From: Meiothermus sp. CFH 77666
Lineage (GTDB): Bacteria; Deinococcota; Deinococci; Deinococcales; Thermaceae
Assembly: GCF_017497985.1 (NCBI RefSeq)
Contig: NZ_JAGDFV010000009.1
Coordinates: forward strand, 1 to 64,000
Direction: 5' to 3'
DNA length: 64,000 bases
How positions within the stretch are numbered: the first letter of the stretch is position 1; each line of letters opens with the position of its first letter. The notes under the pieces were generated by a model. It was not told the origin of the DNA and searched no databases. It was given only the letters and a program-made list of their open reading frames with translations. Both the position numbers and the translations under genes were made by a program. Positions 26,087-34,189 of the stretch are shown piece by piece.

Positions 26087-26192
26087 GTCAATAGTCAATG
26101 GCTCATAGTCAATCGCCGATGGTTTTCTGCTGATAGTTTGGGGTTCAGGCTATTGACGACCGACCATAGACCATCGACTATAGGCCATGGAC
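26087..26192. repeat. inverted pair of degenerate 7-bp repeat arrays
   Basis: Left array, plus strand (26087-26121): GTCAATA, GTCAATG, GCTCATA, GTCAATC, GCCGATG. Right array (26151-26192) reads on the minus strand GTCCATG, GCCTATA, GTCGATG, GTCTATG, GTCGGTC, GTCAATA. Both follow the heptad GYCNATR, in opposite orientation, around a 29-bp spacer. They could pair into a long imperfect stem upstream of the stalk-domain protein. Confidence 0.65.
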
Positions 26193-26208
26193 ACTGCAAG
26201 GAGCAACT

Positions 26209-26895
26209 ATGAATAATCACAGAATTTTAGCCTGGGTAGTGGTGGGTGCGCTGGGCGTGGTGCTGGCCCAGGCGGTGCAGCGGCAGCTCAATCTGGTGGT
26301 CAACGGACAGGCCCAGAGCAGTAAGGCCATTGTGGTGGGAGGGCAGACCTACGTGCCGCTGAGCGCCCTGCGGGCCCTGGGCGTTACGGCTTCGGTCTCG
26401 GGCAATACCGTGAGCCTGAGCGGTTCGCCTGCAGGCGGGGCCGACCAGCGGGCTAGCCTCGAGGGCTGCCTGAACGAGTGGCTCAACAACGGCATCTGGC
26501 GGGCCCGGGCCACCAGGGTTGAGCCTTTTGATGAAAGCGGGCTCAAAGGTTGGGCGGTAGACTTTGAAGTTCGCAACGCCACCAACCGAACCCTCGAGGC
26601 CTGGAACGCCGGCTTCAAAGACCCCAGCAGCCTCACCCTGGCTTTTGCCGACGGCTCCACGCAACGCATGGAGGGGAACGCCCTGGCCCGCGAGTCCTAC
26701 GAGGCCAAAATCTACAACGCCGCCATTCCTCAAGGTTCTGGCGTCACCACCAGGCTCAAGTTCACCAGCAACCGCACCGACGCCCCGACCAAGCTCCTGA
26801 TCGAGATGGACACCACAAGCATCAAGCAGAAGTACAACCTGGCCTTCAGCTCCCCCAACCCGAGCCTCCGCTTCAAGCTGGACTGCTCCAAGTAG
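26209..26895 (+). CDS. secreted protein with copper-amine-oxidase-like (stalk) domain
   Basis: Protein of 228 residues with a signal peptide ending near LAQA. Residues 25-75 resemble the copper amine oxidase N-terminal-like repeat (VVNGQAQSSKAIVVGGQTYV followed by PLSALRALGV), a domain used as a cell-surface stalk or wall-binding unit. The C-terminal half is a beta-sandwich-like domain with two cysteines (EGCLNEW and the final LDCSK) that could form a disulfide. AAGGAG precedes the ATG. Last gene of the secreted-protein cluster. Confidence 0.7.
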   Translation: MNNHRILAWVVVGALGVVLAQAVQRQLNLVVNGQAQSSKAIVVGGQTYVPLSALRALGVTASVSGNTVSLSGSPAGGADQRASLEGCLNEWLNNGIWRARATRVEPFDESGLKGWAVDFEVRNATNRTLEAWNAGFKDPSSLTLAFADGSTQRMEGNALARESYEAKIYNAAIPQGSGVTTRLKFTSNRTDAPTKLLIEMDTTSIKQKYNLAFSSPNPSLRFKLDCSK

Positions 26896-27071
26896 GGCGT
26901 TCTTCACAAAATTCGAGCCATCCGGGCCTACCAACTTCAGGCACATGACTAACTTTCAGCGACGCAAAAAATAGGCGTAGGCGACAGAAAGTAGGTTGTG
27001 GTTTTCAAACGCCTGTCCCCTGTCCCCTACTTCATCCCCATAACAGGCGACGGGTTCAGACAAAACTGGTA

Positions 27072-27929
27072 TCACTGGTCGGCTTTCGGCGCGGCTGTAG
27101 CGTTCGGCGATGGGCTCTGGGCCTCTCCCCTGGCCTCAAGCAACATGGGCAACAACTGGCCTGCGGTGGCAATGGCAATGGCCTCCGGGGCCTTGCTCCT
27201 GGTAAGGGGCAGGCCAACAGGGCAGGTAACGCGGGCCAGGTCGGCCTGAGACAAACCCTGCTGCAAGAGCTTGTGCTGAAAGTTGCGCCATTTGACCACC
27301 GAACCAATCAGGCCGATAAAGCCCAGGTCGCCCCGGCGCAGGGCGGCCTCGAGCACGAACAGATCCTCGGCGTGGTCGTGGGTCATGACCACCAGGTGTG
27401 CCCCCGCAGGCAGGTCGTTCACGATGCTGTCCAGGATGGGGGCATGAAACACCCGCAGGCGGGCCTGATTCTGGTAGAGGGGGTTCAGGCGCTCCTCGGC
27501 CACCATTTCGGCCCTCGAGTCCACCAGCCAGAGTTCAACGGGCAGGATAGAGAGCACTTTCGCCAGGGCCAGCCCCACGTGCCCCACCCCAAAGATGGCA
27601 ACCGCAGGACGGGCTGGGGTTACCACCTCGAGCAAGACCTGCACCTCACCCCCGCAACACTGCACCCCGTGTTCGGCAGGCGCGTTCTCGGTGAGGCGCA
27701 GGGTGTGGATTTGCGGGGTTGGGCCCCCGCCCCCTAGCAGCTTTCGCGCCAGGGCAATGGCGGTGGCCTCGAGGTTGCCCCCGCCGATGGTTCCGTAAGA
27801 ACCCCCTGCCGTGACCAGCATCTTGGCTCCGGCCTCGCGGGGCGCGTGGCCTCGCACCGAGAGCAGCGTGACCAGCACCAGCGGCACTTTTTGCTCGGTC
27901 AGGCGGGCAAGATGCTCAAACCACTGCAT
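27072..27929 (-). CDS. xdhC: XdhC-family molybdenum cofactor insertion/sulfuration protein
   Basis: Protein of 285 residues of the XdhC/CoxI family, which sulfurates and delivers molybdenum cofactor to xanthine dehydrogenase. GHAPREAGAKMLV and IGGGNLEATA are in the N-terminal domain. The HGVQCCGGEVQVLLE motif contains the conserved double cysteine. A Rossmann domain follows (VAIFGVGHVGLALAKVL) with VVMTHDHAEDL. ATG 27929 is preferred because AGGGGAT lies about 7 bp upstream. It is separated from xdhB by a small membrane protein and a toxin-antitoxin pair. Confidence 0.9.
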   Translation of the reverse strand: MQWFEHLARLTEQKVPLVLVTLLSVRGHAPREAGAKMLVTAGGSYGTIGGGNLEATAIALARKLLGGGGPTPQIHTLRLTENAPAEHGVQCCGGEVQVLLEVVTPARPAVAIFGVGHVGLALAKVLSILPVELWLVDSRAEMVAEERLNPLYQNQARLRVFHAPILDSIVNDLPAGAHLVVMTHDHAEDLFVLEAALRRGDLGFIGLIGSVVKWRNFQHKLLQQGLSQADLARVTCPVGLPLTRSKAPEAIAIATAGQLLPMLLEARGEAQSPSPNATAAPKADQ

Positions 27930-27939
27930 GCCAAATCCC

Positions 27940-28164
27940 CTAAAGCTGTAAGGCAAACCAGAGGAAAAAACCGGCCATCCCGAGCAAGAAAAGGCCCATC
28001 AAGAGGCGCTCGAGGTTCCGCACCCAGAGGGGCGAGCGGGGTTCTTCCATGCCCAGGCGCCGGTTGAGCCAGGGGATGCCCTGCCGCCAGTAGCCCCCCT
28101 GGAATAAAAACGATAGCCCCAAAAGGGCTGCGCCCAGGGCCAGTAGCAGGAAGAGGGTTTTCAT
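27940..28164 (-). CDS. small two-helix membrane protein
   Basis: Protein of 74 residues with a hydrophobic helix at each end (LFLLLALGAALLGLSFLF and LMGLFLLGMAGFFLWFA) and a basic, tryptophan-containing loop between them. No family recognised. It is packed between the PIN-domain toxin and xdhC with only 4 and 10 bp gaps, so it is in the same transcript. Its position gives no firm clue to function. Confidence 0.6.
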   Translation of the reverse strand: MKTLFLLLALGAALLGLSFLFQGGYWRQGIPWLNRRLGMEEPRSPLWVRNLERLLMGLFLLGMAGFFLWFALQL

Positions 28165-28168
28165 GGTC

Positions 28169-28555
28169 TTACCAAAGGGTCTGAATGGGAAACTGGGCTA
28201 AAGCCCGGTCGTTGGTTAGCAGGGGTAAGTCCTCGAGGTGGGCCTGGGCGGCCAGCAAACGGTCAAAGGGATCCCGATGGGCCATCTCCCAGAGGCCCGC
28301 TTTCATGGCATGGGCGCGGCTCACCCCCAGCTCTACAGCCTGCAGACCATTTACAGCCTTCTCGTAACCTTGCACCACCGACTGAGCCTGGGAAAGGCGG
28401 CCAAGTCGGTACTTGGTGGCGATTTCCAGAGCGCTCACACTGCTGAGCACGATTTCAGTCTCGGGGTCTTGCAGAAGTTTGCGGGCCTTTCGAGAGAGTT
28501 TCTCGGGCTCGAGCACCGCCCACAAGAACGCATGGGTATCCAGCAAAACCCTCAT
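28169..28555 (-). CDS. vapC: PIN-domain toxin of a type II toxin-antitoxin system
   Basis: Protein of 128 residues with a PIN ribonuclease fold. Acidic active-site residues are visible: LLDTHAFLWA (Asp 6), SALEIATKYRLG (Glu about 44), HRDPFDRLLAAQA (about 94-104) and LLTNDRALAQF near the C-terminus. It overlaps the antitoxin gene by 4 bp, the usual coupling. The family cleaves tRNA or other RNA. Confidence 0.88.
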   Translation of the reverse strand: MRVLLDTHAFLWAVLEPEKLSRKARKLLQDPETEIVLSSVSALEIATKYRLGRLSQAQSVVQGYEKAVNGLQAVELGVSRAHAMKAGLWEMAHRDPFDRLLAAQAHLEDLPLLTNDRALAQFPIQTLW

Positions 28556-28776
28556 TCCCAGGCCCTCAGTTCTTCCTCCGGCAGCGCCTCAAAGAAGCGC
28601 TCGTCCACCGTCCCCTTCATGAACCCCAGCCGACGCTTTTTGGGCTTCTCCAACGGCATCAGCCGGGCGTAGGGCTGGCCATTTTTGGCCAGGATAATCT
28701 CCTCACCCGCACGCACCCGCTCGAGCAGGCTCGAGAGGTGGGTTTTGGCTTCGTGCACGTTGACTATCTTGGCCAT
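28552..28776 (-). CDS. Phd/YefM-type antitoxin
   Basis: Protein of 74 residues. The N-terminal Phd-type DNA-binding half has IVNVHEAKTHLSSLLERVRAGEEIILAKNGQP, and the C-terminal half (about 45-74) should wrap around the toxin. Its start codon lies directly downstream of a promoter and operator, and the transcript should be leaderless. It probably represses its own operon with the toxin as co-repressor, as in related systems. Confidence 0.88.
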   Translation of the reverse strand: MAKIVNVHEAKTHLSSLLERVRAGEEIILAKNGQPYARLMPLEKPKKRRLGFMKGTVDERFFEALPEEELRAWE

Positions 28777-28779
28777 TGG

Positions 28780-28811
28780 CTTAGTTTAGTCCAGTAAACT
28801 AAGTGTATCAA
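28780..28811 (-). promoter_or_regulatory. toxin-antitoxin promoter and operator
   Basis: Minus strand: -35 TTGATA (28806-28811), 17-bp spacer, -10 TAAACT (28783-28788), with only 6 bp between the -10 and the ATG, so the mRNA should start at or near the A of the start codon. A perfect 9-bp inverted repeat, CTTAGTTTA - 6 bp - TAAACTAAG (28780-28803), covers the -10 box and most of the spacer. The -35 box includes the stop codon of xdhB, so the TA unit is set tightly against that gene. Confidence 0.75.
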
Positions 28812-31177
28812 TCCCCCGAAACCAGGGCCCGCTCCCGCACTTTCTCGATGGCCCAGTAAACCGCCTCGGGCGTGGCAGGCGAGGCCAGTTCCACAATGCC
28901 TCCCCTTCCGAAAGCGGCCACTGCATCTCGCAGGGCCTCCCGCACCGAGATGGCCAGCATCAAAGGGGGCTCCCCTACCGCTTTCGAGCCGTACACCACT
29001 CCCGGCTCGGTGGCCCTGGGCAAAAGCTGCACGTTGAACACCTCGGGCAGCTCGGAGAAGCTGGGCAGCTTGTAGGTGCTGGCCGAGCGGGTGGCCACCT
29101 GGCCTTTAGCGTCCCAGCGCAGGTCTTCCAGGGTGAGCCAGCCCATGCCCTGGATAAAGCCCCCCTCCACCTGGCCCAGATCCACCAGCGGGGAGAGCGA
29201 GTCGCCCACGTCATGCAGAATGTCCACGCGGCGCAGACGGTACTGCCCGGTAAAGCCGTCCACCTCTACCTCGCTCACCGCCGCCCCAAAGGCGAAATAG
29301 TGGAAGGGTTTGCCCCACATGCGGGTTTTGTCCCAGTGAAGCCCCGGCGTGCGGTAGAAACCATCGGCGAATAGCTGCACCCGCTGGGCGTAGGCGGCTC
29401 GCACCACCTCGGTGAAGCTGAGCCGCTCCTCGGGCTTCCAGATGCTCCAGACCTGGCCGTCCTCGAACACCACATCGGCAGGGTGAACGCCCAACTTCTG
29501 GGCCGCCACCCCGGCCAGCCGGGCTTTGATTTTCTCGCAGGCATCGCGCACGGCCCCGCCGTTCAGGTCGGCCCCGGTGGAGGCCGCCGTAGCCGAGGTG
29601 TTGGGCACCTTGTCGGTGCGGGTGGGCATCAGGCGGATGAACTCCAGCGGCACCCCCAGGGTCTGGGCAGCTACCTGCATCATCTTGGTGTGCAGGCCCT
29701 GGCCCATCTCGGTACCGCCGTGGTTAACCTGCACGGAGCCATCCTGGTAGACCAGCACGAGGGCTCCGGCCTGGTTGAAGGCGGTCAGGTTGAAGGAGAT
29801 GCCAAACTTGACCGGGGTGATGGCCAGCCCCCGCTTGCGGTGGGGGTTCTGGTCGTTGAAGCGGGCGACCTCGAGGCGCCGTCGCTCGAAGTCGGCGCTG
29901 GCTTTGAGCTCGTCCCAGATGAGCCGGATGCGCTCCACGTCCTTCACCACCTGGCCGTAGTGGGTTTCGGCTCGAGGCTCGTGGCCGGTGGCCTGTTGTT
30001 GGTTTTTTCCCACAGGCCACACGCCACCACCCACGGGCTTTACTCCATAAAAGTTCCGCTCCCGCACCACCTCCGGCGGCAGGCCCAGGCTGCGGGCAAC
30101 CCGGTCTATTACCTCTTCGATAAAAACCATGCCCTGCGGCCCGCCAAAGCCCCGGAAGGCCGTCTGGGAGGTCTTGTGGGTCTTGCAGACCCGGCCCTTC
30201 ACGTCCATGTGGGGGATGTAATAGGCGTTGTCGGCGTGGCAGACCGCCCGGGCCAGCACCGGCTCGCTCAGATCCTGCGACCAGCCGCCATCGGAATAGA
30301 GTTCCATCTGGAGGGCATGGAGTAGGCCGTCCTCGGAAAAGCCCACCTTCCAGCGGGCATAAAAGGGGTGGCGCTTGCCGGTGAGGGTGATGTCCTGAAG
30401 CCGGTTGAGCCGCACCCGCACCGGGCGGCGGGTCAGGTAGGCCCCCAGGGCGGCCACTGCCGCGTAGGGGTTGGCCTGCACTTCCTTGCCGCCAAAGCCC
30501 CCGCCCATGCGCACGCACTGCACCGTCACCTGATTGCGCGGCAGGCCCAGCACCTGCGCCACGATCTCCTGGGTCTCGGAGGGGTGCTGGGTGGAGGCAT
30601 GCACCAGCAGGTGCTCGGTCTCGTCGAGCACGGCCAAAGAGGCCTGGGTCTCGAGGTAGAAGTGCTCCTGCCCGCCGAGCTCGAGCTCGCCCTCCAGCAC
30701 CCTTGCCGATTCCCGCAGTCCGCGTTCCACATCGCCGCGCCTGGCGTGCAGCGTAGCGCCCTGAAAACTCCCCTGGGCAATAGCTTCCTTTATGCTCAGA
30801 ATGGCGGGCAGCGGCTCGTAGTCCACCATCACCTGAGCGGCCCCCAGCCGGGCGGCCTCCTCGGTTTCGGCCAGCACCCAACAGACCGCCTGGCCATAAA
30901 ACATCACTTCACTAGGGAAGATAGGCTCATCGCCCTTGAGGCCCGAGTCGTTGAGGCCCGGCACGTCCGAGGCGGTGAGCACCCGCACCACTCCCGGAAC
31001 TGCCAGCGCAGGCGCGGTATCCAGCCGCACGATGCGGGCGTGGGCATGGGGGGCCTGCACCGGCCAGGCGTGGAGGGCCTGGGGGTAGCGCGGCAGCAGG
31101 TCGTCGGTGTAGAGGGCCCGCCCCGTCACGTGCTCGCGGGCCGACTCGTGGGGAATGGCCCTGCCCACCACCTTCAT
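28808..31177 (-). CDS. xdhB: xanthine dehydrogenase, molybdopterin-binding subunit
   Basis: Molybdenum subunit of 789 residues. Family motifs include GRALYTDDLL at the N-terminus, VRMGGGFGGKE, QTAFRGFGGPQGM and NHGGTEMGQGLHTK, which line the cofactor. It oxidises hypoxanthine and xanthine to urate. Length is normal for a separate molybdenum subunit. It overlaps the FAD/iron-sulfur subunit gene by 4 bp. Confidence 0.93.
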   Translation of the reverse strand: MKVVGRAIPHESAREHVTGRALYTDDLLPRYPQALHAWPVQAPHAHARIVRLDTAPALAVPGVVRVLTASDVPGLNDSGLKGDEPIFPSEVMFYGQAVCWVLAETEEAARLGAAQVMVDYEPLPAILSIKEAIAQGSFQGATLHARRGDVERGLRESARVLEGELELGGQEHFYLETQASLAVLDETEHLLVHASTQHPSETQEIVAQVLGLPRNQVTVQCVRMGGGFGGKEVQANPYAAVAALGAYLTRRPVRVRLNRLQDITLTGKRHPFYARWKVGFSEDGLLHALQMELYSDGGWSQDLSEPVLARAVCHADNAYYIPHMDVKGRVCKTHKTSQTAFRGFGGPQGMVFIEEVIDRVARSLGLPPEVVRERNFYGVKPVGGGVWPVGKNQQQATGHEPRAETHYGQVVKDVERIRLIWDELKASADFERRRLEVARFNDQNPHRKRGLAITPVKFGISFNLTAFNQAGALVLVYQDGSVQVNHGGTEMGQGLHTKMMQVAAQTLGVPLEFIRLMPTRTDKVPNTSATAASTGADLNGGAVRDACEKIKARLAGVAAQKLGVHPADVVFEDGQVWSIWKPEERLSFTEVVRAAYAQRVQLFADGFYRTPGLHWDKTRMWGKPFHYFAFGAAVSEVEVDGFTGQYRLRRVDILHDVGDSLSPLVDLGQVEGGFIQGMGWLTLEDLRWDAKGQVATRSASTYKLPSFSELPEVFNVQLLPRATEPGVVYGSKAVGEPPLMLAISVREALRDAVAAFGRGGIVELASPATPEAVYWAIEKVRERALVSGD

Positions 31178-32574
31178 ACGGGCACCTCCTGGGTCTCGGT
31201 GTAGAACTTCCAGAGCAGGCTGCCCAGCATGGCCGTCCGGTAAGCGGCGCTGCCCCGGTGGTCGTCAATCGGCTTGAACTCCGCTTTGAGAACCTGGGCG
31301 GCCTTGCGGAGGCTGGACTCGTCCCAGCGCTGGCCCAGCAAAACCGCCTCGGTCTGGTAGGCCCGTACCGGCGTGGCCGCCACACCCCCCAGGCCAATCC
31401 GGATGGCCTCCACGACGCCCGTACTCGTGCGCCGCAGGGCAATCCCCATGGCCACGGTCGAGATGTCGTCCATGGGGCGCTTGCAAACTTTGTAAAAGCA
31501 CGACTCGGGCAAGAGTGGCAGGGGAATCCGCACGGCCTTGATCAGCTCCCCCGGCTGCAACGCCGTCTGCCGGTACCCGGTAAAGAAGTGTTCCAGCTCC
31601 ACCACCCGCTCACCTCCTGCACTCACCAGCACCAGCGAGGCCCCCAGGGCCAGCAACACCGGCGGCGAGTCGCCGATGGGCGAGGCCGTGCCCAGGTTGC
31701 CTCCAAACGTCGCGCGGTTGCGAATCAGCCTCGAGGCAAATAGCGGAAACCACTCGGCCAGCAGTGGGATGCGCCCCTGTAGCCAGCGCTCGGCCTCGGA
31801 CAGGGTGACCCCTGCGCCTATCTCGACATATTCGTCCGTCCAGGAGAGGGTCTGTAGCTCGGGGAGGTGGCTCAGGTCTATCTGCACCGGGGCCCGCGCA
31901 AACCGCTGGTTGACCTCCACCACCCAGTCGGTGCCGCCAGCAACCAGCTTGGCGGAGGGGTGCTGTGCTTGAATCTGGAAAAGTTCGTTAAGTGAGACGG
32001 GGCGGTAAAAGCGTTGCGGTTGGGGGGCTTTAGGGCTGTACTCCAGCGATTCCACCGCTCGCGCAGGCTGAGTGAGCCGCTGGGCCAGGGGGTCGTGCGG
32101 AGCGGGTTGCCCCAGGGAATACGCGGCGTCTTTGATGGGTCGGTAGCCGGTGCAGCGGCAGAGGTTGCCCGAGAGGGCCTCGAGGTCGAACTGCTCCCGA
32201 CCCTTTCGGTAATACTCCGCCGCCATGCTCACCACAAACCCCGGCGTGCAGTAGCCACACTGCGAACCTCCCTGAAGCATAGCTTCCTGTACCGGGTGGA
32301 GCGCCTGCCCCTGGGCCAGCCCCTCCACCGTCCAGACCTCCTGACCCGCCAGGCTCGCAAGCAACAGCAGGCAGCCGTTGACGGCCTCGAGGCGGGAACC
32401 CGAGCCATCGGGCCGCACAAGCAACACCGCACAGGCCCCACACTCCCCCTCGGCGCAGCCCTCCTTGCTGCCCGTCAGGCCCTGTTGGCGCAGCCAGGAG
32501 AGCACGGTGGTATGCGGGTCTACCCCTGCAACCTGCACCTTCTGACCATTCAACCAAAAGCCGATTTCACCCAC
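31174..32574 (-). CDS. xdhA: xanthine dehydrogenase, fused iron-sulfur and FAD subunit
   Basis: Protein of about 466 residues with three parts. A plant-type [2Fe-2S] ferredoxin domain carries GCAEGECGAC. A second [2Fe-2S] helical domain carries CGYCTPGFV and LCRCTGYRPI. The FAD domain carries KLVAGGTDWVVEVNQ, IRNRATFGGNLGTASPIGDSPP and ISTVAMGIAL. It transfers electrons from the molybdenum centre to NAD or another acceptor. GTG 32574 is preferred (GGGAGG about 6 bp upstream); the frame is open to a GTG at 32595. An 8-bp palindrome TTGTACAA lies 40 bp upstream. Confidence 0.92.
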   Translation of the reverse strand: MGEIGFWLNGQKVQVAGVDPHTTVLSWLRQQGLTGSKEGCAEGECGACAVLLVRPDGSGSRLEAVNGCLLLLASLAGQEVWTVEGLAQGQALHPVQEAMLQGGSQCGYCTPGFVVSMAAEYYRKGREQFDLEALSGNLCRCTGYRPIKDAAYSLGQPAPHDPLAQRLTQPARAVESLEYSPKAPQPQRFYRPVSLNELFQIQAQHPSAKLVAGGTDWVVEVNQRFARAPVQIDLSHLPELQTLSWTDEYVEIGAGVTLSEAERWLQGRIPLLAEWFPLFASRLIRNRATFGGNLGTASPIGDSPPVLLALGASLVLVSAGGERVVELEHFFTGYRQTALQPGELIKAVRIPLPLLPESCFYKVCKRPMDDISTVAMGIALRRTSTGVVEAIRIGLGGVAATPVRAYQTEAVLLGQRWDESSLRKAAQVLKAEFKPIDDHRGSAAYRTAMLGSLLWKFYTETQEVPV

Positions 32575-32613
32575 CCAAGCCCTCCCGGACTTCACTTACC
32601 TATGATCGTTTAT

Positions 32614-32621
32614 TGTACAAC
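32614..32621. promoter_or_regulatory. TTGTACAA palindrome upstream of xdhA
   Basis: Perfect 8-bp palindrome within GGTTGTACAATAAACG on the minus strand. TACAAT could also be the -10 box, but no good -35 was found at the right distance. It might be an operator for purine control; this is weak. The remaining gap 32596-32786 holds nothing else I can support. Confidence 0.3.
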
Positions 32622-32786
32622 CCACGTGCAGAGCAGAAGTGTGGTGTTGCGTCCTGGCCCAAAAAGGCCAATGTTGAGGGTTGAACTGCTACCAGATTCG
32701 GTTTTGTCGTCAAACAGCAGCACACGAGCCCAACTGAAGGAAGACACGTTTTTCGCTGACCGCAAATGGCTGCCCGTCCGAACCAC

Positions 32787-34079
32787 TCAGTCGCCCAGCG
32801 TCAACGGGTCTTCTTTGGCAATGCCCTTATCCTCGGCCAGCGAAAGCTTGGCCAGGGTGAGCGCCAGTACGTAGGTACCCCGGGCGATGTCCTCGGGCGA
32901 GGCGTACTCGTCGGGGCGGTGGCTGACCCCCTCCCGGCAGGGGATAAAGAGCATGGCGGTGGGCGCAATGCGGGCCATGAACAAAGAGTCGTGGTAGGCC
33001 CGGCTGACCATCAGTTTGAATTTCACCCCCGCATCGCCACAGGCGGCTACCAGCGCTCTCAGCACTTCCGAGCCCGACTTGGCGGGAGGGTCTATGTTGA
33101 TGATCTCCACACTGTACTTGATTTCCCGGCGGGTGCAGACCTGTTCGACCCCCTGAATGATGTTGCGAATCACCTGATCGCGGCGGGATTGCTCCACATC
33201 GCGCACGTCTATCTCGAGCTTGACCCGGCTGGGTACGCTGTTGACCGCATTGGGATAGACCTCGCAGAAGCCGGTGGTGGCTACCGTGTTGATGCTGCCG
33301 CTATTCCTGGCGAAGGCTTCCACTCCCAGAATAATCTCGGCGGCGGCGCAAAGGGCATCGTGGCGATCCGGCATCAGCATGGCCCCGGCATGACCGCCCA
33401 CCCCCTCGAGCCCCACCCGTAATGAAGCGGGGGCCGCAATGGCCGTGACAATACCTAAGGGTACCTGTTCTTGCTCGAGTACGGGCCCCTGCTCGATGTG
33501 CAGCTCCACAAAAGCCGAGTAGTAGCCCTCCGGGAGCTGCACCTCCTCGAGCCGGCCCATATAACCGGCCTCCCAGCGCACCTCCTCCAGGGTGCGCCCC
33601 TCGGCGTCTTTGAGCAGGCGCAGCGAGTCGGGGTTCAGGACCCCGGCCAGCGCCCGGCTTCCCAGGCAGCCAATGCCGAAGCGGGTGGGCTCTTCGGCAG
33701 TGAAAATCAGAAGCTCGATGGAGCGTTGAGGCTTGAAACCACTGCGCTGCAAGGCGCGGATGGCTTCCAGGCCTCCCAGTACCCCCACCGTGCCGTCGTA
33801 CATGCCGGCGTAGGGGATGGCGTCGAAATGCGAACCCGTGCCCACCGCAGGCAGCTCGGGCGCAGAGCCCTCCCAGCGAGCAAAAATGTTGCCGAGGCCG
33901 TCTTCCCGCACACTAAGGCCGGCCTCTTCACACAGGCTCTTGAGGTAAGCCCTGGCCTCGAGGTCGGGCTTGGTGAAAAGAATGCGGGTAATGGCTGGCT
34001 TGGGGGTATCGGAAAACCCCGCCAGTGTGTCCAGTTCGCGGATAATTCGTTCTTTATCTACCAGCGGTCTTACAATCAT
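32787..34079 (-). CDS. ureidoglycolate amidohydrolase (plant-type, M20 family)
   Basis: Dinuclear-metal amidase of 430 residues in the Zn-peptidase M20/allantoate-amidohydrolase family. Metal-site motifs are GTGSHFDAIPYAGMYDGTVG, FTAEEPTRFG, LHIEQGPVLE and SRAYHDSLFMA. The sequence DAIPYAGMYDG and its neighbours look more like ureidoglycolate amidohydrolase of plants than allantoate amidohydrolase, whose separate gene lies 2 kb away. It would release the last two ammonia and glyoxylate. N-carbamoyl amino acid hydrolysis is the main alternative. It has its own promoter at 34113-34142, and GGGAG precedes the start. Confidence 0.75.
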   Translation of the reverse strand: MIVRPLVDKERIIRELDTLAGFSDTPKPAITRILFTKPDLEARAYLKSLCEEAGLSVREDGLGNIFARWEGSAPELPAVGTGSHFDAIPYAGMYDGTVGVLGGLEAIRALQRSGFKPQRSIELLIFTAEEPTRFGIGCLGSRALAGVLNPDSLRLLKDAEGRTLEEVRWEAGYMGRLEEVQLPEGYYSAFVELHIEQGPVLEQEQVPLGIVTAIAAPASLRVGLEGVGGHAGAMLMPDRHDALCAAAEIILGVEAFARNSGSINTVATTGFCEVYPNAVNSVPSRVKLEIDVRDVEQSRRDQVIRNIIQGVEQVCTRREIKYSVEIINIDPPAKSGSEVLRALVAACGDAGVKFKLMVSRAYHDSLFMARIAPTAMLFIPCREGVSHRPDEYASPEDIARGTYVLALTLAKLSLAEDKGIAKEDPLTLGD

Positions 34080-34112
34080 GGGTTGCTCCCGAAAAACGCC
34101 AAACGCAACGAT

Positions 34113-34142
34113 AGTTTATGCCGCACGCTACACGCTCTGCAA
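34113..34142 (-). promoter_or_regulatory. promoter of the ureidoglycolate amidohydrolase gene
   Basis: Minus strand: -35 TTGCAG (34137-34142), 18-bp spacer, -10 TAAACT (34113-34118), giving a leader of about 27 bases with GGGAG before the ATG. It directly follows the end of the allE operon. Confidence 0.55.
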
Positions 34143-34189
34143 AAAAGCCTCAGGGAAGGCGGTTTCCGAGCGCCAGCGCTCCTGCCGCC
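34137..34189 (-). terminator. possible terminator after allE
   Basis: Minus strand: a GC-rich inverted repeat GAGCGC-TG-GCGCTC within GGCGG...CCGCC, followed by a short stem GCCT...AGGC and TTTTTT. The T run is 17 bp from the strong stem, so the fit is imperfect. Its place between the end of allE and the promoter of the next gene supports it. Confidence 0.4.
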
